DNA from: Candidatus Saccharimonadota bacterium
Lineage (GTDB): Bacteria > Patescibacteriota > Saccharimonadia > Saccharimonadales > Saccharimonadaceae
Reading direction: 5' to 3'
Length of the DNA: 64,000 bases
Assembly (NCBI GenBank): GCA_946893605.1
Contig: OX335598.1
Location: 1-64,000 of the forward strand
Every line of letters begins with the position of its first letter. Position 1 is the first letter of the stretch. A program made the translations under genes and the position numbers. Positions 18,306 to 27,825 of this stretch are shown piece by piece. Under the pieces are notes generated by a model. The model saw only the letters and a program-made list of their open reading frames with translations. It was not told the DNA's origin and searched no databases.

Positions 18306-18914
18306 CTATTTTTTCAATTTGGCGATAATCACATCTCGTCCGTCGTTTGCGCCACCCAAAGTACAGGAATAAAGAGTTAATTGCGGCTGATCTGTGCGTT
18401 GTTCGATTTCTACGGCATCTGGTTTAACGCTTTGTTTTTCGCTGATGACGTAATTGTAACGCACGCCGTTATAATCAATGATGATTTTATCGCCGACGGT
18501 CAATTTATCGATATTATAAAAAGGCGATTTTCTGAGTGTTTGCTGAGGAGTTAATCCCATAATAAAACGGTGCGCAGATAAGACAAAATTGCCGCCATCT
18601 TTTGGGTTGCCGTTTTCTGGTTTACGCCACCACGCACCATGTTCCACGGTTTCGGCGCCGCCAGTACTATAAGGCAAATTTATGTCGATTTTCGGTATGT
18701 AAAGTCGATTTTCGGTAATTTTATTCTCAGTTTTAGTGATGAGCTGAGTGGTGTGGTTGTCTTTTGGGTTGATGTTTTGTGACAAAATTAGGGGCGTGCT
18801 GATGAGAGCAAGCAAATAAACTCCACCAAGAATCATTAAGATTGCGATTATAGTTAAGATATAGCTTTTCCAGCTTTTCTGGCGATTTTTTACTGAATCT
18901 AGCTGAAGTGACAT
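18306..18914 (-). CDS. Sortase (cysteine transpeptidase)
   Basis: Anchors surface proteins to the cell wall or assembles pilin polymers by transpeptidation. One membrane segment at about 20-42, catalytic His in LSAHRF, catalytic Cys in LTLYSC, and the Arg in GGANDGRDVI make up the sortase triad. The 202-residue size and the TLxxC-like motif suit the class D/E group. No sorting-signal substrate was identified in the window; the 991-residue surface protein has no LPxTG-type ending. Confidence 0.9.
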   Translation of the reverse strand: MSLQLDSVKNRQKSWKSYILTIIAILMILGGVYLLALISTPLILSQNINPKDNHTTQLITKTENKITENRLYIPKIDINLPYSTGGAETVEHGAWWRKPENGNPKDGGNFVLSAHRFIMGLTPQQTLRKSPFYNIDKLTVGDKIIIDYNGVRYNYVISEKQSVKPDAVEIEQRTDQPQLTLYSCTLGGANDGRDVIIAKLKK

Positions 18915-18920
18915 GAATAA

Positions 18921-18929
18921 ATTATAGCA
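18921..18929 (-). promoter_or_regulatory. Extended -10 promoter for the sortase
   Basis: On the minus strand TGCTATAAT ends six bases before ATG 18914. Confidence 0.6.
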
Positions 18930-18993
18930 TACTCATCTGTTAATAAGGTTATGTTAAGCGCGCTTGCGGCTGGCGTTTGGGCCGAGGTTTTAG

Positions 18994-19052
18994 TATAATA
19001 TAAGGAGCAATTTGTAACGCGGAAGTGATAGAGATGAGACGACTAAATTGCT
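18994..19052 (+). promoter_or_regulatory. pnp promoter and leader stem
   Basis: TATAAT (18994-18999) drives a leader of about 90 bases. AGCAATTT (19006-19013) pairs perfectly with AAATTGCT (19045-19052). An alternative pairing uses GTAACGCGG against GTTACTACCGC further down. In E. coli pnp is autoregulated through a cleavable leader hairpin; a similar role here is inference. Confidence 0.45.
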
Positions 19053-19095
19053 AAGTAATTTCATCCCTGTTACTACCGCAAGAAAGGAGCTCTTT

Positions 19096-21212
19096 ATGAG
19101 TATTATCAATCCAAGCGGCAAGGAGATTTTTAGTGTTACCACTGATTTTTGTGGTCGGCCGCTGACTTTAGAGGTGAATCGCGTCGGTTTTAGGACGACT
19201 GGTAGTGTTTTGGTGCGCTATGGCGACACTGTAGTTTTGGGTAGCGCTCAAGTTAGTCCACGTCAAGTGCAATTGGATTATTTTCCATTGTCGATTGATT
19301 ATGAAGAAAAATTTTATGCAGCAGGTAAGATTTCTGGCAGCCGATTTATCAAGCGCGAAGGCCGCCCGAGCGATGAAGCTGTGCTGATTGGTCGATTGAT
19401 TGATCGTCCGATTCGTCCGCTTTTTCCGAAGGGCTATCGTCAGGAAATCCAAGTCGTTGCAACTGTTTTGAGCATGGATCCAAGCTTCCGCCCAGACGTA
19501 ATTGCGATGATCGCTGCGTCTAGTGCGTTAATGTTAACTGGTACGCCGTTTGATGGTCCAGTGGCTGGTTTGCGCGTAGGTCGAGTGAATGGTGAATTTA
19601 AGGCGTTCTTGACTCCGGAAGAGCGCGAAAAGTCGGATCTTGATTTGGTTGTGGCTGGTATTGAAAGCGGTATAACAATGGTCGAGGCTGGCGCTAAAGA
19701 AGTTTCGGAGGATGTTATCGTTGATGCTATGGCGTGGGCTCATCAGATGATGCAGCCAGCAATTACCTTACAGCGCGAATTGGCGGAAAAAGTTGCGCCA
19801 GCACAGCAGGAATACGATTTAATTTTGCCAGACGAATCAATTCAGCAAACAGTTAACGCGTGGGCTGATGGGAAATTTGGTGAGAAAATTCGTCGCCCAT
19901 ATCCAGAGCGTAATGAAATGATTAGCGAAATTCGTGCCGAGTTTCATGAGGCGATGGCGGAAAAATTGGGACTGGACGAGGAAGAATATAGCGAAGTCCG
20001 TGATGATTACGACGAAGCGTTTACTTTGGCTCTGCATAAAGATGTCCGCCGGGGAATTGTCGCTGAGCGAGTTCGTCCTGACGGTCGACAATTGACCGAG
20101 ATTCGTCCGCTTAGCTCGGAAGTTGGATTCTTGCCGCGCGCTCACGGTTCCAGCTTGTTTACGCGTGGCGTGACTCAGGGAATGAATATCGTGACTTTGG
20201 CGCCGCTTAGTTATTCGCAATTGATTGACACTATGGAAATTACCGACGGTGAGCGACGTTATATGCATCATTACAATGCGCCGGGCTATACAGTTGGCGA
20301 AGTTAAGCGAATAGGTAGTCCAGGTCGACGTGAAATTGGTCACGGATACTTGGCGGAACGCGCTCTGCTCCCAGTTTTGCCAACTGAAGAGGATTTTCCA
20401 TACGCTATTCGCTCAGTTACTGAGATCATGAGCCAGAACGGTTCGACTTCGATGGCGGCGACCTGTTCTAGCTGTTTGGCGTTGATGGACGCTGGTGTGC
20501 CAATTTCAGCTCCCGTGAGTGGAATTGCGATGGGTCTAATGATGGACGGCGATACTCCGTATGTGTTGAGTGATATCGCTGATGCTGAGGACTTTGCTGG
20601 TGATATGGACTTTAAGGTTACTGGTACTTCAAAAGGTATTACAGCTCTTCAAATGGATATGAAGGTTCATGGTTTGCCAGTGGTGGTATTGCGTCAAGCG
20701 ATTGAGCAGAGTAAAGCTGGCCGAGCGCATATTTTGGAGCATATGCTCAGCGTTCTTCCAGAGCCTCGTGAGTCGCTCAGCCCGTATGCGCCACGAATTG
20801 AGAAGATTAAGATTGATCCAGATAAGATCGGCGTGATTATCGGTAAGGGTGGTGAGACGATCAATAAGATTACTTCGGAAACTGGCGCTGAGATTGATAT
20901 TAAGGAAGATGGTTTGATTACTGTAGCTAGCCAGACGGCGCGTCGATTGAAAAGGCTATGAACTGGATTAAGAGTCTGGTTGAGGAGCCAGAAGTTGGCA
21001 AGATTTACGAAGGTAAAGTTGTTGGCATTAAAGATTTTGGCGCGTTTGTGAATATATTGCCGGGAATTGACGGTATGGTTCACATTTCGAAATTGGCGGA
21101 ACGTCGAGTTGAAAAAGTGACTGATGTCGTGAAAGAGGGGCAAACTGTTCGCGTGAAAATTACTGGAATTGACGAGCGCGGTAAGATCAATTTGACGATG
21201 ATTGGTTTGTAA
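19096..21212 (+). CDS. pnp: Polyribonucleotide nucleotidyltransferase (frame shift inside)
   Basis: A phosphorolytic 3'-5' exoribonuclease of the RNA degradosome. Two RNase PH domains, a KH domain ([19 protein letters not shown]) and an S1 domain ([19 protein letters not shown]) are in normal order. A missing G near 20934 (CAGACGG for CAGGACGG) shifts the frame; restoring it gives [20 protein letters not shown] 19096 behind AAGGAG is preferred over the upstream TTG at 19048. Confidence 0.95.
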
Positions 21213-21251
21213 ATATATAATAGCGAAAGCGTAATTTTAGGAGGAAATTTT

Positions 21252-22184
21252 ATGGACGATAGTAATAACAACAAACCTCAAGTGCCACCTCAGCCGCAAT
21301 TCCAGCAGGTTCCACAACAGCCACAATTCCAGCAGGTTCAGCAGCCTCAGCCACAACAACAATTCCCACAACAGCCAGTCGTGGGAACCCCATACCAGAT
21401 GCCACCAAAAAAGAAAATGAGCAAAGGTGTCATGTGGGGAATTATCGGCGGAATAATTGGACTAGTCGTAATTATCGTTGGTGTAGTCCTAGCCGTCTTG
21501 TTGCTAGGCGGTCCAAGCAAGGCGGATTATAAAGCCGCTGGAGAAAAGTTAAACGAGACAATTGAGATATACAATAAGGCGGCTTCGTCGCTTTCGTACA
21601 TCTCCACTTCAGAAACTGAGACTTCATTGAAATCCAATCGTGATAAGCTCGCTAAAACAAAGAGCGAAATTAACGACAGATTGACCGAGATAGGTAAAAT
21701 GAAGGCCGTCACTGGTGACAAAGAGGTTCGCGAAAAGTATGAGGCTCTGAAGAACAAACTAGAAAAGTTCAATACAGCCGTAGATGCTTTTGGAGAAGTA
21801 TACGAGAAGATTATGCCAGTGATAATTGAATTTTCTGACGGCAGAAATAGCTCTAACTTTTCTAGCGTAGAAAGCACAATTAAGAAGGCTCGACAGAATC
21901 TTAAGAATGTTGACGCTAAGAATGAAACTAATAAAAAGTTTATTAGAGATTTTACTGCCAAGCTAGAAAAAATCGAAGAAATGCTGCCGAAGGTTGCGGA
22001 GATGAAGGCTGATTATAAAAAGTATAATTCCAACTATATGAGTGAATTTTATGACAGTCTTACCGCGATTCAGAAGCCTATTAATGAATGGACATCGGGA
22101 ATACAGAAGTTGGCAGAAGAGGGTGAAATTCGCGATGAATTAAATGACCTAGGAACTATATTGGCAGACAAGGTAAATAAATAG
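21252..22184 (+). CDS. Membrane protein with Gln/Pro-rich N-terminus and helical domain
   Basis: Not recognised. The N-terminal 55 residues are Gln/Pro repeats of a PQFQQV type, then a basic stop (PKKKMSK), a membrane helix at about 60-85 (IIGGIIGLVVIIVGVVLAVL), and about 220 extracytoplasmic residues that look helical and coiled-coil-like. The topology resembles the protein at 4798-5409. A ribosome-binding site (AGGAGGAAA) precedes ATG 21252. Confidence 0.6.
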   Translation: MDDSNNNKPQVPPQPQFQQVPQQPQFQQVQQPQPQQQFPQQPVVGTPYQMPPKKKMSKGVMWGIIGGIIGLVVIIVGVVLAVLLLGGPSKADYKAAGEKLNETIEIYNKAASSLSYISTSETETSLKSNRDKLAKTKSEINDRLTEIGKMKAVTGDKEVREKYEALKNKLEKFNTAVDAFGEVYEKIMPVIIEFSDGRNSSNFSSVESTIKKARQNLKNVDAKNETNKKFIRDFTAKLEKIEEMLPKVAEMKADYKKYNSNYMSEFYDSLTAIQKPINEWTSGIQKLAEEGEIRDELNDLGTILADKVNK

Positions 22185-22203
22185 TTCTGATAAATATCAG
22201 AAG

Positions 22204-22230
22204 CGCCTCGTTTCTTGCGGGGCGTTTTTT
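22204..22230 (+). terminator. Intrinsic terminator
   Basis: CGCCTCG pairs with CGGGGCG followed by a six-T run. The last T of this run begins the next gene's promoter, so termination and initiation are adjoined. Confidence 0.75.
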
Positions 22231-22238
22231 GATAGAAT
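22230..22238 (+). promoter_or_regulatory. Extended -10 promoter for the uracil-DNA glycosylase
   Basis: TGATAGAAT ends six bases before ATG 22245 and begins within the previous terminator's T run. Confidence 0.55.
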
Positions 22239-22244
22239 AAATAT

Positions 22245-22820
22245 ATGGACAAGCAGGCTAAATTGGACGCGTTGGCGGAAGAAATTGTGAAGGTTTGCTC
22301 GGATTTGGCGGATCAGGCGACACAGCTTGTTATGGGCGATGGAAATCCTGATGCTGATATCGTTTTTATTGGCGAGGCGCCGGGGAAGAATGAAGATTTG
22401 CAGGGCAAGCCGTTCGTTGGTGCTGCGGGAAAATTCCTTGATGAGATGCTGAAGTCTGCTAATCTGCAACGTTCAGATGTGTATATTACCAACATTGTTA
22501 AATATCGACCGCCGAATAATCGCGATCCATTGCCAGAGGAAAAGCGTCAATTTTGGCCATATTTACTCAGGCAATTAGAAATTATTCAGCCAAAGGCCAT
22601 TTTGACCTTAGGGCGGCACAGTGGCGGCGGATTTATTCCGGGATTGCAGATCAGTAAAGAGCATGGTCGTCCACGTAAAGTACGCCTGCATGAGCTTGAA
22701 TTCGTAGTGATTCCGTTATATCATCCAGCCGCTGCGCTTTATAACGGCGGTATGCGTCAGACGTTAATTGACGATTTTATTCAGGCTGTGGAATTTGTGA
22801 AGAATAATAGCGGCGCTTAA
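22245..22820 (+). CDS. Uracil-DNA glycosylase, family 4 fold, without iron-sulfur cysteines
   Basis: Removes uracil from DNA. Motif A (FIGEAPGKNEDLQGKPFVGA) at about 41-60, ITNIVKYRPPNNR, and the YHPAAAL motif B are those of family 4. Family-4 enzymes usually hold a 4Fe-4S cluster on four cysteines; here only one cysteine (C18) occurs in the whole protein, with the usual KC before RPP read as KY and the usual cysteine after the EE segment read as F. The fold is likely kept but cluster-free. Confidence 0.85.
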   Translation: MDKQAKLDALAEEIVKVCSDLADQATQLVMGDGNPDADIVFIGEAPGKNEDLQGKPFVGAAGKFLDEMLKSANLQRSDVYITNIVKYRPPNNRDPLPEEKRQFWPYLLRQLEIIQPKAILTLGRHSGGGFIPGLQISKEHGRPRKVRLHELEFVVIPLYHPAAALYNGGMRQTLIDDFIQAVEFVKNNSGA

Positions 22821-22905
22821 TTAGACTATTTTCTTGTAAAAGTTTCCCAGACGTAGTATAGTGGATAGTCGATATCTATTATATCTAAGTCGAGAAAGGA
22901 TTTGT

Positions 22906-23340
22906 ATGAGATTATCGGGAGCTGTTGAACAAGCGTGCTGTATTATGGCAATTCTGGCGGATCCGAAAAGGACGACGCCGGTAACCAATGACGCGCTGGC
23001 AGAAAAGATGATGGTTTCGCCGACGTACTTGAAGAAAATTAGTCGGAAATTGGTAATAGCAAAGCTAATCACTTCAACCCAGGGAACTGGCGGCGGATTT
23101 ATTTTAGCGAGAAAAATGAACGAAGTTACATTGCATGATGTTGTCCTTGCAATTGAAGGAGAATCGCCATTTTTCCAACCTCAGGGAATTATTGAGAGAG
23201 TTTTTCAATCGCGTCCTCGTCAGGTGGAAATTGGCATGAATATGATAGAAAAGGTTTTTTCTGAAGCGCAGGAAAAGTGGAGTGAATATTTGAAAACTGT
23301 GACGCTGGAAGATGTAGCAAAGGAGGTTACACATGATTAA
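22906..23340 (+). CDS. Rrf2-family transcriptional regulator
   Basis: A winged-helix repressor (MRLSGAVEQACCIMAILAD, with the SPTYLKKISRKLVIAKLI recognition region). The usual three cysteines that bind 2Fe-2S in IscR/NsrR are not present in the middle of the protein; the only cysteines are the adjacent pair near residue 12. ATG 22906 follows GAAAGGA. It overlaps the following gene by eight bases, so it probably controls the YhgE/Pip gene and itself. Confidence 0.85.
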   Translation: MRLSGAVEQACCIMAILADPKRTTPVTNDALAEKMMVSPTYLKKISRKLVIAKLITSTQGTGGGFILARKMNEVTLHDVVLAIEGESPFFQPQGIIERVFQSRPRQVEIGMNMIEKVFSEAQEKWSEYLKTVTLEDVAKEVTHD

Positions 23341-25417
23341 AAATAAGATGTTACGAGCCGAGTGGAAGCATTTGTTTAATAATAAAATATTGCTGATATC
23401 CATGGCTGTGATTTCGTTTATCCCGATTTTGTACAGTGGATTTTTCCTAGGCTCAATTTGGGATCCGTACGGACAAACAAAAAACTTGCCGGTGGCGTTT
23501 GTGAACGAAGATAAGGGCGCCAGTTTAAATGGCAAATCGCTGAATGTCGGCGAATCTGTCGAGAAAAAACTGAAAGATAATCACGATTTGGGCTGGGAGT
23601 TTGTTAGTAGGCAGCAGGCAGACGAAGGTGTGAATAGCGGGCATTTTTATGCAGTGGTAACTATTCCGTCCGACTTTTCGCAGAAAGCGGCGTCAATTAC
23701 CGAATCTGAACCTCAGCAGGCGGTTATTAATTTTACGACCACGCCAGCAAAAAACTATATTGGTTCGCTAGTCAGCAATCAAGCTGCCGCCAAGGTTAAA
23801 TCTTCGGTGTCTGAGCAAATCACTCAGGCGTACGCTAAGGGAATCTTGGAGAATTTGGACAAGCTTGGAATGGGGCTGGATACGGCAGCTAACGGCGCGT
23901 CAACTTTGCACGACGGATTAGGACGATTGCAATCTGGCGCACAAGCATATGTTGGCGGCGTGAAACAGTTGGCAGTAAACCAGCAATCCTTGGCTGGCGG
24001 ATTGGCGCAACTCAGCGACGGTTCTCGTAAATTGCAGGCGGGGTTGGGGCAATTGTCGAACAATTTGCCGACCGAATCTCAATTGTCGCAATTATCTGAC
24101 GGCATGAAACAATTGCAATCGGGCATAAATCAGTTAAATGCCAGCGTGAGCAATCCATCGCCAGCGCTCGTGGCTCAGCAAAACAAGGTAGAAACGACCG
24201 CGCAAACTTTGGTGCAAACAATACAAGATTCGGAGTCCGACTTGTCGGCGGCGGGCGACACTTTGCGGACCTTGAGCACGCAAGCAGCCGCTTCTAGCAG
24301 CAAGTCTACGACGATAAGTTTGCCGCAAATTAGCAATATTTATCAAGCATTCACAAAAACTCAGACAATTATTGAGCAGACGACAACGCTACTTAAAGAT
24401 CTTCGAGTGCTAACTCAACAATTATCGGCACAACAAACGCAGCTTCAGGCTGGAGTTTCTGTATTGAATAACGGCGTGAATCAATTGGCGCCAAACGCAA
24501 TCACCGCATTTAACGGCTATAACAGCGTGCGATTTGCGAACAATCAATTATTAGCGGGCTCAGCAAGCTTAACAAACGGCTTAAGTGAAGCAAAATCGGG
24601 CAGTCAAAAATTGGCGAATGGCGCGAGTTTATTAGAGAGTCGTTCAGGCGCGTTAATTGATGGAACTTCGCAACTGGCAAGCGGCGCGGATACGCTGGCG
24701 AATAAATTGGCGGACGCTTCTAATCGCATAAAAATTCAACCAACTGGCGCTACGACTCAGCAGCAAATTGCAAATCCAGTGAAGTCGGAAATGACCGAAA
24801 AGGGCAATGTTCCGAACTATGGTTACGCTTTGTCGCCGTATGTTTTGTCGCTAAGTTTGTTCGTTGGAGCAATTGTCCTGAACGTTATTTATCCGATTCG
24901 CAAAACTTTTTCTGAGCAGGAAAGTGCGATTCGTTGGTGGCTATCTAAAGCTTCGGTGGCTGGCGTGGCGGCCTTTATGCAAGCAACGATTTTGATGTTG
25001 GTGATGGTGTTTTTCTTAGGACTAACTCCAGAGCATCCAGCACATTTTATCGGGGCAATTTATCTGACGTCGTTTGCGTATATGTCGATTGTGTCGCTTT
25101 TGGTGATTGTTTTGGATAATCCAGGGCGATTCCTGGCGATGGTTCTTTTGGTGCTTCAATTGGGTTCCAGCGAGGGAACGTTCCCAATCCAAACTGCCAA
25201 CGGATTCTTCCAAGCAATTAATCCGCTAGTGCCGATGACTTACTCGATTCGCGCATTGCGCCAGGCTATTTCGGGCGGGCTGGATAACACATTTTACGGC
25301 GTCAGTATGTGGGTTTTGGTTGGATTCTTGTTGGTGGCTAATTTATTGACAATCGGCTTCTTCACTTATCGTGGCAAGCGTAGATTCGCACACACGTCGG
25401 TGGATGGCGACGATTAA
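23333..25417 (+). CDS. YhgE/Pip domain membrane protein
   Basis: An N-terminal membrane helix (about 18-40) and a WDPYGQTKNLPVAFVNEDKGA segment, then about 400 extracytoplasmic residues, then five C-terminal membrane helices, the architecture of YhgE/Pip (phage infection protein) and ABC-2-type relatives. The extracytoplasmic part has repeated GL..L..G...L units (for example LSDGSRKLQAGLGQLSN) typical of these proteins. In Firmicutes the family is linked to phage adsorption and to type VII secretion; function here is unknown. AAAGGAGG precedes ATG 23333. Confidence 0.82.
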   Translation: MIKNKMLRAEWKHLFNNKILLISMAVISFIPILYSGFFLGSIWDPYGQTKNLPVAFVNEDKGASLNGKSLNVGESVEKKLKDNHDLGWEFVSRQQADEGVNSGHFYAVVTIPSDFSQKAASITESEPQQAVINFTTTPAKNYIGSLVSNQAAAKVKSSVSEQITQAYAKGILENLDKLGMGLDTAANGASTLHDGLGRLQSGAQAYVGGVKQLAVNQQSLAGGLAQLSDGSRKLQAGLGQLSNNLPTESQLSQLSDGMKQLQSGINQLNASVSNPSPALVAQQNKVETTAQTLVQTIQDSESDLSAAGDTLRTLSTQAAASSSKSTTISLPQISNIYQAFTKTQTIIEQTTTLLKDLRVLTQQLSAQQTQLQAGVSVLNNGVNQLAPNAITAFNGYNSVRFANNQLLAGSASLTNGLSEAKSGSQKLANGASLLESRSGALIDGTSQLASGADTLANKLADASNRIKIQPTGATTQQQIANPVKSEMTEKGNVPNYGYALSPYVLSLSLFVGAIVLNVIYPIRKTFSEQESAIRWWLSKASVAGVAAFMQATILMLVMVFFLGLTPEHPAHFIGAIYLTSFAYMSIVSLLVIVLDNPGRFLAMVLLVLQLGSSEGTFPIQTANGFFQAINPLVPMTYSIRALRQAISGGLDNTFYGVSMWVLVGFLLVANLLTIGFFTYRGKRRFAHTSVDGDD

Positions 25418-25444
25418 TTGACCTCTGTTATAAAACATTGTTCT

Positions 25445-25473
25445 TTGACAAAAAATGAGCGGTTTGCTAATAT
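25445..25473 (+). promoter_or_regulatory. Consensus promoter for RNase J
   Basis: TTGACA (25445-25450), a 17-base spacer ending TGC, then TAATAT (25468-25473). The leader of about 80 bases contains AGAGG pairing with CCTCT around a 16-base loop. Confidence 0.65.
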
Positions 25474-25559
25474 AAGAGTACTAACTAGAGGAATTTACAT
25501 CAGTTCACCTCTATACCTGGTTTTTGAATTATATTGTAATAAAAAAGGAGTATAACAAT

Positions 25560-27720
25560 ATGGGTCAGCGGCGACTAGCAACACCGCAAAAAGACGACGC
25601 CAATAAGCGTCCGCAGTCAAAGAAAAGCAACAATGCTGTATTAAATAGTACAACTACTCGCAAGGGTGAGGTTTTTAGAGCTCAGCGACGAACGAGCGAG
25701 AATGTTAATCTCAGGGCTTCACAGCATTTGATTGATATTCCTGTAAATAAGTCGGTTTATAACGGATATGGCGGTGAGCAATTTAGTGCCAAAATGCAAC
25801 CAAAACCTGTTCGCGGTGGTCAGCCGAAGCTTCGGATTATTCCGATTGGTGGCGTGGGCGAAATGGGAATTGGTAAGAATATGAACGCCATCGAATATGA
25901 TGATGAGATTATCATCGTAGATATGGGCTTTTTGTTCCCAGGCAGTGATTATCCAGGCATCAATTACATCACGCCGGATATTACTTGGCTGGAAGAGAAT
26001 AAGCATAAGATTAAGGCGCATGTTTTTACGCACGGACACCTTGACCACATTGGTTCGTTCCGTCACTTCATTCATCGTATTCCAGCGCCAGTCTATGGCT
26101 CTAAGTTTACGATTGGCATGCTTGATCGAACGATGGACGATTCAGAAGTGGATTTCAAGCCGGATTATCGAGTGATGGATCCGCTGAGTCACGAAATTGT
26201 TCAAGTTTCTAAGCATTTCTCGGTCGAGTTGGTGCGAGTTAACCACTCAATTCCTGATTCTACGGCGGTGATTATTCGAACTCCAATGGGTGTGATTGTC
26301 GATTCTGGTGACTGGCGATTCGAGGAAAGTCCAGTTGACGGTCAAAAGTTTGACCTTGAGCGACTTACTGAAGTAGCTTCAAAAGAAGGTATTTTGATGT
26401 TTATGAACGAGTCGACCAACTGTGAGTCGGCTGGCACACACACGCACACAGAGTTTGATATTCAGTATTCCATCGGTCAGGTGATGGACAAGTTTAGTAA
26501 TAGTCGAGTAATTTTAAGCTGTTTCTCATCGCAGGTGCATCGCTTGCAATTAATTTTGGAAGAGGCTCATAAGCACGGACGTAAGGTGGCGTTTGCTGGA
26601 TTCTCGATGATTCAAAATCTGGAAGTGGCGTTGCGTTCGGGGACGATTAAGATTCCTAAAGACACCATCATGAAGATGGAAGATATTGTTAAATTGCCAG
26701 ATAATCAAATTGCTGTAGTTTGTACTGGCTCGCAGGGCGAATTTAACGCCGTCTTAAATCGCATGGCGACGGGTGCTCATAAATATATGAAAATTAAGGG
26801 CTCGGATGTTGTGGTGTTTAGCTCAAATCCAATTCCTGGCAATGAAAAAAGCGTGGTGCGAACGGTTGACGGTCTGATGCGTGAGGGTTCTGATGTTATT
26901 CAGAATGGTAAAACCCACTTAACAGGTGTCGGTCCGCTGCACTTGTCGGGTCATGGATATTATGACGATCATGTCAAATTGATCAATGCACTTAACCCAA
27001 CTTACTACATGCCAATTCACGGTGAATTCCATATGTTGGTGCATAATGCCAGGTTAGCGGAAAAAAGAATGCGGAATTCCTCGTAAGAATATTTTTGTGT
27101 GTGATGCTGGAGATATTATTGAAATTGATATTGAAAGGCAGGCAAAGAAGGCTGGGCGAATTCACGTTGGTGGAGTAATGTATGATGACACTGGCGCGAT
27201 TGTTTCTGAGGTTGTATTGAAAGACCGCATTCACATGTCACAAGAGGGAATGTTCGTTGTGGTGCTGACCGTACAGCGCGGCACTGGACGATTATTAACT
27301 AGCCCAGATATTATTTCTCGCGGATTTATTTACTTGCGCGACTCTGAAGAATTGATGAATATGATTCGCCAATACTTGAAGCAAAAAGCGGCACGTAGTT
27401 TTTCTGGCAAATATGATTTGGATGTTATCAAAAAAGAAATTAAAGATGAGATTACGCATATATTGTACGATCAGACTCGCCGAACGCCAATTGTCATTCC
27501 AGTGATAAATGAAGTTGGCGGCTTGAAGTCTGTAAAGTCGGAAGGTACGCCAGCTCATTCTGTTTCAAAATCGCCAGCGCGAGGTAAGAGACTCGCCTCG
27601 GGTGAGTCAAAAATGACTCTTCCGACTGCGCCGCGTCGTCGTTTTCCTCAACGCCAAGTACCAGATACTGAAGCCAATGACACAAAGGCCAGGGAGCGAC
27701 AGAATACTCGCCCGTACTAG
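25560..27720 (+). CDS. rnj: Ribonuclease J (frame shift inside)
   Basis: A metallo-beta-lactamase/beta-CASP ribonuclease for 5' mRNA decay and rRNA maturation. The metal motif is THGHLDHIGS, with NHSIPDSTAV and SGHGYYDD further on; a beta-CASP domain and a C-terminal domain follow. The frame shifts at the AAAAAA run 27061-27066; one A too many gives the break, and removing it restores AEKECGIPRKNIFVCDAGD. ATG 25560 behind AAAAGGAG is preferred over an upstream in-frame codon. An N-terminal extension of about 90 basic residues and a basic C-terminal tail are longer than in Bacillus. Confidence 0.94.
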
Positions 27721-27729
27721 GGTTCTAGA

Positions 27730-27758
27730 TTGATTTTACTGGTTAATTATGCTATAAT
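27730..27758 (+). promoter_or_regulatory. Promoter upstream of ftsK
   Basis: TTGATT, a 17-base spacer ending TGC, TATAAT (27753-27758). A second TATAAT at 27810-27815 lies 10 bases before the ftsK ATG, so two starts are possible. Confidence 0.6.
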
Positions 27759-27825
27759 AAAAGCGTGATAAATTGATTTTTACATCTGTTAATAAGTGTA
27801 AAATCAGTGTATAATAAAAACGATT

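Noticed and set aside
19048-19095. TTG 19048 as the pnp start
   Set aside because: It lies in the leader stem, and ATG 19096 has a good AAGGAG site and begins the conserved PNPase N-terminus.
22840-22900. Palindromic operator for the Rrf2 regulator
   Set aside because: The GATATC-centred segment shows only partial symmetry when the two arms are aligned.
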